From: JACNKJ01 sp964344565
GTDB taxonomy: Bacteria; Krumholzibacteriota; Krumholzibacteriia; JACNKJ01
NCBI GenBank assembly: GCA_964344565.1
Contig: CAYFNT010000006.1
Span: forward strand, 92,705 to 156,704
DNA: 64,000 nt
Reading direction: 5' to 3'
A model generated the notes under the pieces. That model made no database searches. It saw only the letters and a program-made list of their open reading frames with translations, and had not been told where the DNA came from. Made by a program: the position numbers and the translations under genes. Every line of letters starts with the position of its first letter. The stretch's first letter is position 1. Positions 42,373 through 50,209 of the stretch are shown piece by piece.

Positions 42373-43800
42373 CTAGGTTTTCGTCCCGCCGACGGTGATC
42401 TCGCCGACCTTCACGGTGGGCATGCCCTGCCCCACGGGCACCTGCTGCCCGCCCTTGCCGCATGTCCACATGCCCTCCGAAAGCAAGAGATCGTTGCCCA
42501 CCATCTCCACTTTGCCCATGACCTCCGGACCGTTGCCGATGAGCGTGGCGCCCTTCACGAGTTCGGCGATCTTCCCGTCGCGAATGCGATAGCCTTCGGT
42601 TACGGCGAAGACGAAGTCGCCGCGGGCGATGTCGACCTGCCCCCCGCCGAGGCTCTTGGCGTAGAAGCCGTCCTTCACCGAGGCGAGGATCTCGCCGGGA
42701 TCGCTCTCGCCCGGCAGCATGTAGGTCACGGTCATGCGCGGCAGCGGCGGATGCCGATAGCTCTCGCGCCGGCCGTTGCCCGTGGGATCCACGCCCATGA
42801 TACGCGCGCTGAGCCGGTCGTGCATGTAGCCGCGGAGCACGCCCTTCTCGATGAGCAGGTTCCTGCCCGTGGCGCAGCCCTCGTCGTCCACGTTGAGGGC
42901 GCCGCGGTCGCCGTCGATGGTGGCGTCGTCCACGATGCTGCAGAGGGGGCTGGCCACCTGCTCGCCCACGCGGTCGGAGTAGGTGGACGCCTTCTTCCGA
43001 TTGAAGTCGGCCTCGAGCCCGTGCCCCACCGCCTCGTGGAGCAGCACGCCACTCGTTCCCGCGCCGAGCACCACGGGCATGGCGCCCGCGGGGGCTTCGT
43101 CGGCGTCGAGCTTGCGCACGGCCACGTCGGCGACCTTGCGCGCGAGTTCTTCGGGACGATCGCCTTCCAGGGTTTCCATGCCCCGTCGCCCGCCGAGTCC
43201 TTCGCCGCTCATCTCGCGCTTGCCGTCCCCCTCGGCCACCACGCCCACGTTGAAGCGCACCATGGGTTGGCTGTCGTGGGCGATGCCTCCATCGCTGCCC
43301 GCCACGAGCACATGTCGCATCTCGTGGAAGAGGCTGGCGTTCACCTTTTCCACGGACGGGTCGAAGGCGCGGGCGGCCGCGTCGGCGCGCTCGAGCAGCG
43401 CGATCTTGTCGGCCAGTTCCACGCCTTCCATGGGACGCGCGGGCTTGTAGTAGTCGCCGCGTCCGTTCGCGGCCTTGGCGAATTCGCTGGGATCCACGGC
43501 GCCGCCCCGGGCGATGTGCGCGGCGGTGTCGGCGGCCCGGAGCAGGGCCTCTTCCGTGAGTTCATCGGAGTAGGCGAATCCGGTCTGCTCGCCTTGCAGC
43601 ACGCGGATGCCCGCGCCGCGGCTGAGGAAGAGGGCCGCGTTCTTCACGCACTGTTCTTCCCAGCGCAGCGAGCGGCCCTCGCCGGTCTCCACGAAGATGT
43701 CGGCGTAGTCTCCGCCGCGGGCGAGAGCCCGGGCGAGAACTCGGCGCAGGACCGACTCGTCCAGCTCCATCGCGGACAGATGCTCGGATAGTGAATGCAT
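42373..43800 (-). CDS. tldD: TldD metallopeptidase
   Basis: Catalytic subunit of the TldD/TldE peptidase. From the ATG MHSLSEHLSAMELDE (AAGGAG upstream) it has 475 residues. The zinc site HEAVGHGLEAD (HExxxH) lies mid-protein, followed by the third-ligand region with CATGRNLLIEKGVLRGYMHDRLSA. GAGIRVLQGEQTGFAYSDELTEEALLRAA is the N-terminal family block. The protein is of normal length and all key residues are present. It is the first gene of the operon and has a good promoter just upstream. Confidence 0.96.
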   Translation of the reverse strand: MHSLSEHLSAMELDESVLRRVLARALARGGDYADIFVETGEGRSLRWEEQCVKNAALFLSRGAGIRVLQGEQTGFAYSDELTEEALLRAADTAAHIARGGAVDPSEFAKAANGRGDYYKPARPMEGVELADKIALLERADAAARAFDPSVEKVNASLFHEMRHVLVAGSDGGIAHDSQPMVRFNVGVVAEGDGKREMSGEGLGGRRGMETLEGDRPEELARKVADVAVRKLDADEAPAGAMPVVLGAGTSGVLLHEAVGHGLEADFNRKKASTYSDRVGEQVASPLCSIVDDATIDGDRGALNVDDEGCATGRNLLIEKGVLRGYMHDRLSARIMGVDPTGNGRRESYRHPPLPRMTVTYMLPGESDPGEILASVKDGFYAKSLGGGQVDIARGDFVFAVTEGYRIRDGKIAELVKGATLIGNGPEVMGKVEMVGNDLLLSEGMWTCGKGGQQVPVGQGMPTVKVGEITVGGTKT

Positions 43801-43822
43801 TGTTCTCCTTGGGGATGCGGCA

Positions 43823-43851
43823 AATCTAGCGGCCGAGCGAAGGCAAGTCAA
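43823..43851 (-). promoter_or_regulatory. Promoter of the tldD operon
   Basis: TTGACT (43846-43851), 17-nt spacer, TAGATT (43823-43828) on the minus strand, starting 23 nt before the tldD ATG. The leader would be only about 15 nt, enough for the ribosome site. Confidence 0.7.
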
Positions 43852-43858
43852 CGGGCCT

Positions 43859-44377
43859 TCAGGCGGGCAGTTCCCCGGCTTTCGCCAGTTCGACGAGGCG
43901 CGCGGCGATGTCGCGGTGAGCCTTCCAGGCGATGTCCTCGGGCGGCTCGGTCACGGGGAACCAGCCGGTCTCGCTGGCGTCGTCGCCGGCCTTCTCCTCG
44001 CCGCCCACCACCCGGGCGAAGTAGACGGCCAGCACGGCGCGGGTGCGGGGATCGTCGAAGCCCGACAGGGTTTCGAGGCAGGCGCCCAGCTCCACCTCGA
44101 GGCCGGTCTCCTCGCGGGTCTCGCGCACGGCGCAGTCGCGGATGTCCTCGTCCCATTCCAGGAAACCCGAGGGCAGGGACCACTGGCCCTTGCGCGGCTC
44201 GTGGGCGCGGCGCACCCAGAGGCAGCGGCCCTCGCGAAGCACGACGGTGCCGGCGGCGGGGGCGGGATTGGCGTAGTGCACGTAACCGCAGTCGCAGGCG
44301 GGGCGTTTGCGGCCTCCGCGCTCTTTCGCCTCGAGGGCCTTCCCGCAGACCGGGCAGAAGTTGTGTTCGAATCGCAT
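43859..44377 (-). CDS. Nudix hydrolase with N-terminal zinc ribbon
   Basis: 172-residue Nudix enzyme that hydrolyses nucleoside diphosphate derivatives. An N-terminal zinc ribbon (CPVCG...CDCG, residues 8-33) is followed by the Nudix fold. The complete Nudix box GFLEWDEDIRDCAVRETREETGLEVE supplies the metal-binding Glu residues. The zinc ribbon plus Nudix order resembles NudC-like and ADP-ribose hydrolase groups; the substrate is not determinable. The ATG MRFEHNFC is chosen because the ribbon begins there. It is divergent from prmA, with a long palindrome between them. Confidence 0.92.
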   Translation of the reverse strand: MRFEHNFCPVCGKALEAKERGGRKRPACDCGYVHYANPAPAAGTVVLREGRCLWVRRAHEPRKGQWSLPSGFLEWDEDIRDCAVRETREETGLEVELGACLETLSGFDDPRTRAVLAVYFARVVGGEEKAGDDASETGWFPVTEPPEDIAWKAHRDIAARLVELAKAGELPA

Positions 44378-44425
44378 GGAATGAATGTAGCAGTTCGGTC
44401 GCCGATCCCGGAGCCTTTCTTGCGC

Positions 44426-44447
44426 CGAATCCACCCGGGTGGATTCG
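44426..44447. other. 22-bp perfect palindrome with CCACCCGGGTGG core
   Basis: CGAATCCACCC followed by its exact complement, in the divergent spacer between the Nudix gene and prmA, 40 nt before the prmA ATG. The 14-nt core TCCACCCGGGTGGA recurs in the HNH gene (63760-63775) and nearly so at 50119. It could be an operator or a recognition site. Confidence 0.7.
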
Positions 44448-44486
44448 TGCGTTGCAAATCCCAGGAGCATCACGCAAGGTCAAGGC

Positions 44487-45404
44487 ATGGACTGGATCAG
44501 CCGCACCCTCACCCTTCCGCCGCCCCTCGCGCCTTTCATCGAGGAGCGACTGGTGGCCGCGGGATGGACTTCGGTTTCGACCGAGCGCGCCACCGGCGAT
44601 CGCCGTGTGACCCTGCGCGTCTTCGCCCGTCCCGGCGAGGCGCTGCCCGCCCCCGAGGATTTCGCCGCCTGGATCGCCGAGGCCGAGAGCGCGGGCCTGC
44701 CCGGTGCGCGCCTGAAGTTCGAGGACGACGAGTTCGACGAGCAGGACTGGAACGCGGGCTTCCGCGAGCACTTCGCCCCCCGCGAGGTGATTCCCGGGCT
44801 CACCGTCGTGCCGCCCTGGGACATGACCGGCCCGGTGCACCGCCGCGGCGATCCCATGCCGGGCCCCGACGCCGACCTCGCCATCGTCATCGAACCCGCC
44901 CTGGCCTTCGGCACGGGAGATCATCCCACCACACAGATGTGCCTGGAGATGCTCCGCGACTTCGCCCGCGAGCGCGCCGCCACAGGCGAGCCCTGGGATT
45001 GCCTGGACATCGGTTCGGGTACGGGGATCCTGTCCATCGCCGCGAAGCTCTGGGGCGCCCGCAGGGTGGAGGGCTTCGACATCGACAAAAGGGCGATACT
45101 GAACGCCTACCAGAACGCCGAACTGAATGGGCTCGCCGGCGAGCTTCGTTTCCGCTGGGGCGAGCCGGAAGGCCTCTTCGCAAATCGCACCACTGCTATA
45201 GTTTGCAACCTGTTCTTAACCCCGATTCAGAAGCACATCGGCCAGATGGCAAGGGCCTGCACCCCCGGCGGAATCGTCCTTCTTTCAGGCTTCCTGGAAG
45301 ATCAAAGCGAAAAAATACGAACACTCGGGGAAGGGAAGAATCTCGAGTTCCTTCGGTCCACGCAGCGTGACGAGTGGATCGCCCAGATGTGGCGAAAGCC
45401 CTAA
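44487..45404 (+). CDS. prmA: Ribosomal protein L11 methyltransferase
   Basis: PrmA trimethylates ribosomal protein L11 with S-adenosylmethionine. The ATG at MDWISRTLTL, preceded by AAGG, gives 305 residues, the family length. The N-terminal substrate-recognition domain (about 1-95) is followed by the PrmA signature PALAFGTGDHPTTQMCLEML. The SAM motif I is CLDIGSGTGILSIAAKLWGA with DIDKRAI, and CNLFLTPI matches the NIL(A)xPL motif. An in-frame earlier ATG would lie in the palindrome region and adds 16 residues without homology. The next gene is 84 nt away with its own promoter. Confidence 0.93.
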   Translation: MDWISRTLTLPPPLAPFIEERLVAAGWTSVSTERATGDRRVTLRVFARPGEALPAPEDFAAWIAEAESAGLPGARLKFEDDEFDEQDWNAGFREHFAPREVIPGLTVVPPWDMTGPVHRRGDPMPGPDADLAIVIEPALAFGTGDHPTTQMCLEMLRDFARERAATGEPWDCLDIGSGTGILSIAAKLWGARRVEGFDIDKRAILNAYQNAELNGLAGELRFRWGEPEGLFANRTTAIVCNLFLTPIQKHIGQMARACTPGGIVLLSGFLEDQSEKIRTLGEGKNLEFLRSTQRDEWIAQMWRKP

Positions 45405-45431
45405 GGCCCGCTTCAGAGCCCAAGCAATCAG

Positions 45432-45460
45432 TTGACCCACTCCCCCTCACCCGATACCTT
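45432..45460 (+). promoter_or_regulatory. Promoter of the POTRA-barrel/M23 gene pair
   Basis: TTGACC (45432-45437), 17-nt spacer, TACCTT (45455-45460), 29-57 nt before the start. The boxes are identical to those before the proline dehydrogenase gene. Confidence 0.55.
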
Positions 45461-45488
45461 CCCCCTGCCCCGAGGAAGGTTCTGATCC

Positions 45489-46697
45489 ATGCGCCACATC
45501 CTGTTGATATTCATCGCCTTGCTGATGGCCGCACCCATGGCGGCGATGGCCGAAGGCACCATCTCCACCATCCTCGTTGCGGGCCTCAAACACGTGGACC
45601 GTGAGGTGCTGCTGGACGACCTCGGCATCCACGAGGGCGACACGGTGGGCGACAATCTCGCGAGAAGCCTCCGCTCCCGCGCCCGCGAACTCATCTATAT
45701 CAGCGGCTTCGAGATCGACGTGCAGGAACTTGCCGACGGGCTGCACCTGAACCTTCGCGTGCGCGAACGTCCCCGCTTCCAGCTCATGCCGCTCATCGGC
45801 ACCCTCGACGACGGCGACCTGGTCGGCGGCATGCGACTGCGCAGCTTCTCCCTCTTCCGTCGCGGCGAGAGCTGGGACGCCATCGTGCTCGCCGGATCCA
45901 TGGCCGACCTCAGCCTGCAGATGAACGGCCTGCCCCTCTTCGGCCCCTTCTCCCTGGCCATGGACCTGCGCTTCCAGGACTGGGAAAGCCCCTTCCTCGA
46001 AGCCGAGCACCGCAACTGGCACTACCTCTTCGGGATTCGCACGCGACTTCCCCGCGCCGGTCACTTGACCCTACTCGGCGGATACGAAACCCAGTCCACG
46101 CGTCCCTATCGAGGCATCCCCGAGAACGAGGGTGAAGACCGGCAGCTGCTCTTCACCGGCCGACTCCGCCAGCCCCTGGGCATCGCGGGGCTCGCCCTCG
46201 TCGCCCGCGGCGCGCTTCGCAGCCCGGCCGACTTCGACTCCTACTTCTGGGCCGAGGCAGGCCTCGACCAGCGCATCCGCCCGGGACGCTGGCGCTTCCA
46301 CACCCGCCTGCTCCAGGGCGGCGCGAGCTGGGAAAGCACGGCCTTCGCCACGCCCTTCCTTTCGAGCTGGGACTGGTTCCACGCCTACGAGGCCGGCGAA
46401 CTCCAGGCGCGGGAATTCGGATTCGCCAGCTGGCGCGGCGACCTTCGCCTCTTCGGACTGCCCATGCGCATGAGCCGCCGCGGTCCCGAGGTGCAGGCAC
46501 CCGTGTCGGTGTTCTTCACGGCCTCGGCGGCGCGGCACCGCATGGTGAACTCCGACGAATGGTCCTACGCCGGCGAAGGCGGCATGGGTCTCTCGCTCAT
46601 CGTGCCCGAATACGCCATACGCATCTCCGCGGGCGGATTCGTGACCCGCGAGGAAGACTTCCGCTTCCTGTTCATCCTGGAGGATGCCCTTCCGTGA
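45489..46697 (+). CDS. Outer-membrane protein with one POTRA-like domain and a beta-barrel (Omp85-like)
   Basis: 402-residue protein with a signal peptide (to about residue 21, AAPMAAMA). One POTRA-like domain follows (about 23-92: ISTILVAGLKHVDREVLLDDLGIHEGDTV..LRSRARELIYISGFEIDVQELADGLHLNLRVRERP). About 300 residues of alternating strands then resemble a reduced BamA/TamA barrel, for example SYAGEGGMGLSLIVPEYAIRISAGGF. The C-terminal residue is Pro, not the usual Phe, which is odd for a BAM client. It is coupled by GTGA overlap to the M23 lipoprotein gene. A role in envelope assembly or export is inferred. Confidence 0.75.
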   Translation: MRHILLIFIALLMAAPMAAMAEGTISTILVAGLKHVDREVLLDDLGIHEGDTVGDNLARSLRSRARELIYISGFEIDVQELADGLHLNLRVRERPRFQLMPLIGTLDDGDLVGGMRLRSFSLFRRGESWDAIVLAGSMADLSLQMNGLPLFGPFSLAMDLRFQDWESPFLEAEHRNWHYLFGIRTRLPRAGHLTLLGGYETQSTRPYRGIPENEGEDRQLLFTGRLRQPLGIAGLALVARGALRSPADFDSYFWAEAGLDQRIRPGRWRFHTRLLQGGASWESTAFATPFLSSWDWFHAYEAGELQAREFGFASWRGDLRLFGLPMRMSRRGPEVQAPVSVFFTASAARHRMVNSDEWSYAGEGGMGLSLIVPEYAIRISAGGFVTREEDFRFLFILEDALP

Positions 46698-47947
46698 GCC
46701 GCGCGCTGACGCTCATCTTCCTCGCCCTCGCGCTCGCCGGCTGCGGCAAGGCGCCCGATCCGCCGGCGCCGGTGGCCGCGCTGCCGGACTCCATCGAATT
46801 CGTCGATCCGCTTTTCGACGACCTATTCCGCGAGCGCAAACTCGTCTTCGGTTCGGGCGATCATCTGGACGGCCTTCTCACCCGCGTGGGCATCTCGCTG
46901 GAAGATCGCCGCGCCGCCATCCGGGCCGTGTCGGAGGCCTACGACCTCGGGCGCTTCCGCGCGGGCTCGCCCCTGCGCATCCGCCAGGACTGGATCGGCC
47001 GGCTCATCACCGTGCACTATCCCGTGGACTTCGAGCACGACCTCTGCATCTGGCGCGAGGGTGAAGGCTACGAGGCCGAGGTCTTCGAGATGCGCCTCGA
47101 CTGGACGCCCTTCACCGCCGAGGCCGACCTGGCGCCGTCATTCTACGAGGATTTCCAGCGCCGCGGACACGACCCCAACCTCGCCACCCGCGTGGCCGAC
47201 CTCTTCAGCGGCACCATCGACTTCTTCTTCGATCTTCGCGCGGGCGACCGCATGGAGCTGCTGCTCGAGCGGTGCCGCCGCCCCGACCGCGACGAGGAGA
47301 AGAGCCGCGTGCTGGGCGCGCGCATGATCGTGGGCGGAGAGACCTACGAGGCCTTCCTGCTCCACGACGAGCGCGGCGAACGGCACTACTATCATCGCGA
47401 CGGCGGCTCCCTGGCCCGGCAGTTCCTGCGCGCGCCGCTCAGCTTCACGCGCATCAGCTCGGGCTTCAGCCACAATCGCCTGCATCCCATACTCGGCTAT
47501 CGGCGCCCCCATCCGGGCATCGACTACGCCGCGCCCCACGGCACGCCGGTGATGGCCACCGCCGACGGCACCGTCTCCCGCCGCACGCGGGACAACCAGG
47601 CAGGCCGTTACCTCAGGATCCGCCACGCCGGCGGCATCGAGACCACCTACATGCACCTGTCGCGATTCGCCAACGGATCCGGACAGGGCAATCGCGTGCG
47701 CCAGGGGCAGGTGATCGGCTACGTGGGATCCACGGGCCTGGCCACCGGCCCGCATCTGGACTACCGCATGAAGGTGAACGGGAAGTACATCGATCCGCGG
47801 AACTTCCGCTCCCAGCCGGCCAGTCCCCTGGCCGAGGAGCGCATGCAGGATTTCGCGCGGGTGATCGCGGGCTACGAGCGGCTCTGGGACGAGCTTCTCG
47901 CCCCGGATCTCGCCCTCAGCGAAAGCCCCAGCCAGATCGCCGAGTAG
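46694..47947 (+). CDS. M23-family peptidoglycan endopeptidase, lipoprotein
   Basis: Predicted periplasmic lipoprotein of 417 residues. The GTG start overlaps the previous stop and opens a signal with lipobox LALAGC. The middle (about 40-230) resembles the OapA/LysM-like part found in front of M23 peptidases. The C-terminal lysostaphin-type domain has the zinc ligands in HPGIDYAAPHGTPVMATADGTV (H...D) and GPHLDYRMKVNGKYIDP (HxxYR-like). It would cut or sense peptide cross-links in the wall. The last 76 nt overlap the convergent lnt gene, coding a ~40-residue tail beyond the peptidase fold. Confidence 0.92.
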   Translation: MSRALTLIFLALALAGCGKAPDPPAPVAALPDSIEFVDPLFDDLFRERKLVFGSGDHLDGLLTRVGISLEDRRAAIRAVSEAYDLGRFRAGSPLRIRQDWIGRLITVHYPVDFEHDLCIWREGEGYEAEVFEMRLDWTPFTAEADLAPSFYEDFQRRGHDPNLATRVADLFSGTIDFFFDLRAGDRMELLLERCRRPDRDEEKSRVLGARMIVGGETYEAFLLHDERGERHYYHRDGGSLARQFLRAPLSFTRISSGFSHNRLHPILGYRRPHPGIDYAAPHGTPVMATADGTVSRRTRDNQAGRYLRIRHAGGIETTYMHLSRFANGSGQGNRVRQGQVIGYVGSTGLATGPHLDYRMKVNGKYIDPRNFRSQPASPLAEERMQDFARVIAGYERLWDELLAPDLALSESPSQIAE

Positions 47948-49407
47948 AGGATCCCCAGCAGCAGCGGCAGCCAGTGACCCGTGCGGGCATAGAAGCTCGG
48001 ATGCGCGGGCAGGGCCAGGTCGGCCACCAGCAGGTCGCGCTCGTACATGGGCAGGCGGTCCAGCACGCGCCCCCGCGAATCGATGATCATGGTGATGCCC
48101 GAGTTGCCGCATCGCACCACGGGCAGGCCCGTCTCGGCCGCGCGCATGGGCGAGAGCGCCGCGTGCAGCTCCAGAGCGATCTTGTGCTCGAACCAGCCGT
48201 CGTTGGTGGGATTGGCCAGGATGTTCGCACCGCGCCGCGCCGCCCGCGTGGCGTCGCCGGCGAATCCCATCTCGTAGCAGATGAAGCCGGCCACGCGGAA
48301 GCGCTCGCCCTCGAAGACGCGCTCTCCGCGCCCCGGATCGAAGTTGGCCTGCCCGAGGTCGATGTTCACGCCGGGCACCAGCCATCCCGCGAAGGGGATG
48401 TACTCGCCGAAGGGCAATAGGTGCGCCTTGCGGTAAACCCCTTCCAGGGCGCCGTTCGGCGAGATCAGTCCCAGGGCGTTGCTGTAGTGGTAGCCGTGAT
48501 CGGCCGGCGCCAGGGCCTGGAAGCCCGTGAGGATATGCACGCCCGCATCCCGCGCGATGGCCCGCAGCTTCTCGTCGATGCCGCGGTTCCAGAGCACGTT
48601 CACCGGCACGGCCGTCTCGGGCCAGACCACCAGATCGGCGCCCTCGGCCGCCGCCTCTTCGGTGAGCTCGCGGAAGATGCGCAGGTTCTCGTCGCGATAG
48701 CTGCGCTCCCACTTGTCCTCCAGGCGGATATTCCCCTGGGCCGCCGCCACGCGCAGGATGCCCGTGTTCGGCGCGCTCACCGGCGCGTGCATGAGCAGCA
48801 GCAGCGCGCAGCCCGCGGCCAGGAGGATGCGCGCCATGGGCCCGTCGCGGCCCTTCAGATCGGCTGCGCGTACCGCCGCCACCTGAAGGAAGACCATGAG
48901 GAAGCTCATGCCGATGCCGCCGATCCATCCCGCCGGCGCCAGGGTGCCGCCGGGCGCGGCCTGGGTCTGGGACAGGTTCATCCAGCTGAAGGCGAAGACC
49001 CCGCTGCTGCGGATCCATTCGAGCAGCACCCAGAGGGCAGGCGCGGCCCAGATGGCCGGGTGGCCGAGACGGTCCCGCAGCCAGGCCATGCCGCGGAAGA
49101 AGATCCAGAAGTAGAGGGTGATGTAGAAGGTCCACACGATGACCGCGGGAATCATGATCCATGGGATGGTCACGTCGCTGGCCGGCACCAGCTCGCGCAT
49201 CCAGCGATACTCGAGCACGCCGAAGACGAGGCCCATGGGCAGGGCCATGTAGCGCCCCAGATCCTTGGCGGGCGCGTTCAGGCGGTCGAAGGCGATGAGC
49301 GGCAGCAGCAGTACGCCCCATCCCAGCCAGGGCGAGCCGCCGCCGGGCAGGGCGAGGTGAAACATGATGGCGCTGAGCAGGCCGGCTGCCGCAAGGCGAA
49401 GGCGCAT
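47872..49407 (-). CDS. lnt: Apolipoprotein N-acyltransferase
   Basis: Lnt adds the third acyl chain to lipoproteins in the inner membrane, a Gram-negative trait. The ATG with AGGAGG upstream gives 511 residues. An N-terminal set of membrane helices (about 1-200) is followed by the nitrilase-like periplasmic domain. The catalytic triad is visible: Glu in VVWPETAVP, Lys in VYRKAHLLPFGEYIP, Cys in FICYEMGF. A last membrane helix LLLGILYSAIWLGLSL precedes a basic, Ser-rich tail. The tail-coding region lies under the end of the M23 gene. Several lipoproteins in this window are likely substrates. Confidence 0.96.
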   Translation of the reverse strand: MRLRLAAAGLLSAIMFHLALPGGGSPWLGWGVLLLPLIAFDRLNAPAKDLGRYMALPMGLVFGVLEYRWMRELVPASDVTIPWIMIPAVIVWTFYITLYFWIFFRGMAWLRDRLGHPAIWAAPALWVLLEWIRSSGVFAFSWMNLSQTQAAPGGTLAPAGWIGGIGMSFLMVFLQVAAVRAADLKGRDGPMARILLAAGCALLLLMHAPVSAPNTGILRVAAAQGNIRLEDKWERSYRDENLRIFRELTEEAAAEGADLVVWPETAVPVNVLWNRGIDEKLRAIARDAGVHILTGFQALAPADHGYHYSNALGLISPNGALEGVYRKAHLLPFGEYIPFAGWLVPGVNIDLGQANFDPGRGERVFEGERFRVAGFICYEMGFAGDATRAARRGANILANPTNDGWFEHKIALELHAALSPMRAAETGLPVVRCGNSGITMIIDSRGRVLDRLPMYERDLLVADLALPAHPSFYARTGHWLPLLLGILYSAIWLGLSLRARSGARSSSQSRS

Positions 49408-49427
49408 GGATCCTCCTGACGCGGCGC

Positions 49428-49456
49428 AGTGTAAGGAGTTCGTGCCAGGCGGCCAA
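49428..49456 (-). promoter_or_regulatory. Candidate promoter of lnt
   Basis: TTGGCC (49451-49456), 17-nt spacer, TACACT (49428-49433) on the minus strand, 21-49 nt before the lnt ATG; each box matches 4 of 6. Confidence 0.45.
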
Positions 49457-49475
49457 GTCCAATCTTTAAAATGAT

Positions 49476-49505
49476 TTGATCTCTCAATCATGTTTTGGAT
49501 AGAAT
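49476..49505 (+). promoter_or_regulatory. Promoter of secreted-family gene 1
   Basis: TTGATC (49476-49481), 18-nt spacer, TAGAAT (49500-49505, 5 of 6). The surrounding TTGGA-TAGAAT-NN-TCACAC is shared with the promoter of the paralogous gene pair at 62 kb. Confidence 0.65.
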
Positions 49506-49535
49506 TGTCACACTAGACTATTTAAAGGAGGAACG

Positions 49536-50108
49536 ATGAGAGTCTTTCCACTGCTTTGGGTGTTGCTGTCTCTCCTTGTCAGTCCTGCTTTCGCCTGGGA
49601 TGTCCTCGGAATCTGGTACGACATGGACACCGATGACTGCACCGCAAACATCATTCTATTTGAGCCACTCGAAGTCCACGTTGCGGCAAGAATCCACACT
49701 ATCCCTGGCGGGGTCACCGCTGCCGAATTTCGAATTGCGAACTACCCTGGAAACCCCGGTTACCCTATCGGAGTAGCGACGGAGAATTGGGCCACAGACC
49801 TAACCATCGGGGATGTAAGCTGGGATTTCTCCATCGCATTCAGCGAGCCCCAATTGCCGCCCTGGGTGTATCTCGGATCCATCGAATTCATCATGTTCGA
49901 TCCGAATTGGATCGCCGAAAATCACATTATGTTTGTAGCTCCAGGATACGATTGTGATTGTCTAGTCCTGGTCGATAACAACTTCGAGCTAGTATCAGTA
50001 ACTGGAGGGTGGTTCTGCTTTAATGCGGATGACTACGATTGCGCATGCTCCGGCATCCCGACCGCGCTTGAAGAATCCGACTGGAGCCGGGTAAAAACAC
50101 TCTTCTAG
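49536..50108 (+). CDS. Secreted family protein 1 (paralog of the genes at 62098 and 62746)
   Basis: 190-residue exported protein of unknown function. A signal peptide (to about residue 20, LLVSPAFA) is followed by a beta-rich domain. Family positions shared with the two paralogs are AAEFRIANYPGNPGYPIG, GSIEFIMFDPNWI and APGYDCDCLVLVD. A Cys-rich segment (DDYDCACSG) precedes the tail TALEESDWSRVKTLF. The ribosome site AAAGGAGG is perfect. Base composition is clearly lower in GC than the neighbours. The tail is alike in all three members and may be a sorting or attachment signal. I do not recognise a named family. Confidence 0.8.
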   Translation: MRVFPLLWVLLSLLVSPAFAWDVLGIWYDMDTDDCTANIILFEPLEVHVAARIHTIPGGVTAAEFRIANYPGNPGYPIGVATENWATDLTIGDVSWDFSIAFSEPQLPPWVYLGSIEFIMFDPNWIAENHIMFVAPGYDCDCLVLVDNNFELVSVTGGWFCFNADDYDCACSGIPTALEESDWSRVKTLF

Positions 50109-50118
50109 TCTTGAACGA

Positions 50119-50202
50119 GTACACCCGGGTGGACATACGTAAACTCGAAGTCACGAATCGTGACCACGAGATTCCGAGCTGGTCGCGATTTGCGACCAGC
50201 TC
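50119..50202. repeat. Three stacked palindromes in the spacer after secreted-family gene 1
   Basis: The 101-nt spacer between convergent genes holds GTACACCCGGGTGGAC (50119-50134, one mismatch from a perfect palindrome), GTCACGAATCGTGAC (50150-50164) and an 11-bp perfect stem GAGCTGGTCGC/GCGACCAGCTC with 5-nt loop (50176-50202). None has a T-run. Together they may end transcription from both sides or bind proteins. Confidence 0.65.
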
Positions 50203-50209
50203 GGGCAGC

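Noticed and set aside
41002..43791. 929-codon plus-strand frame opposite tldD/tldE
   Set aside because: His/Ala/Gly-rich antisense shadow of two clear metallopeptidase genes.
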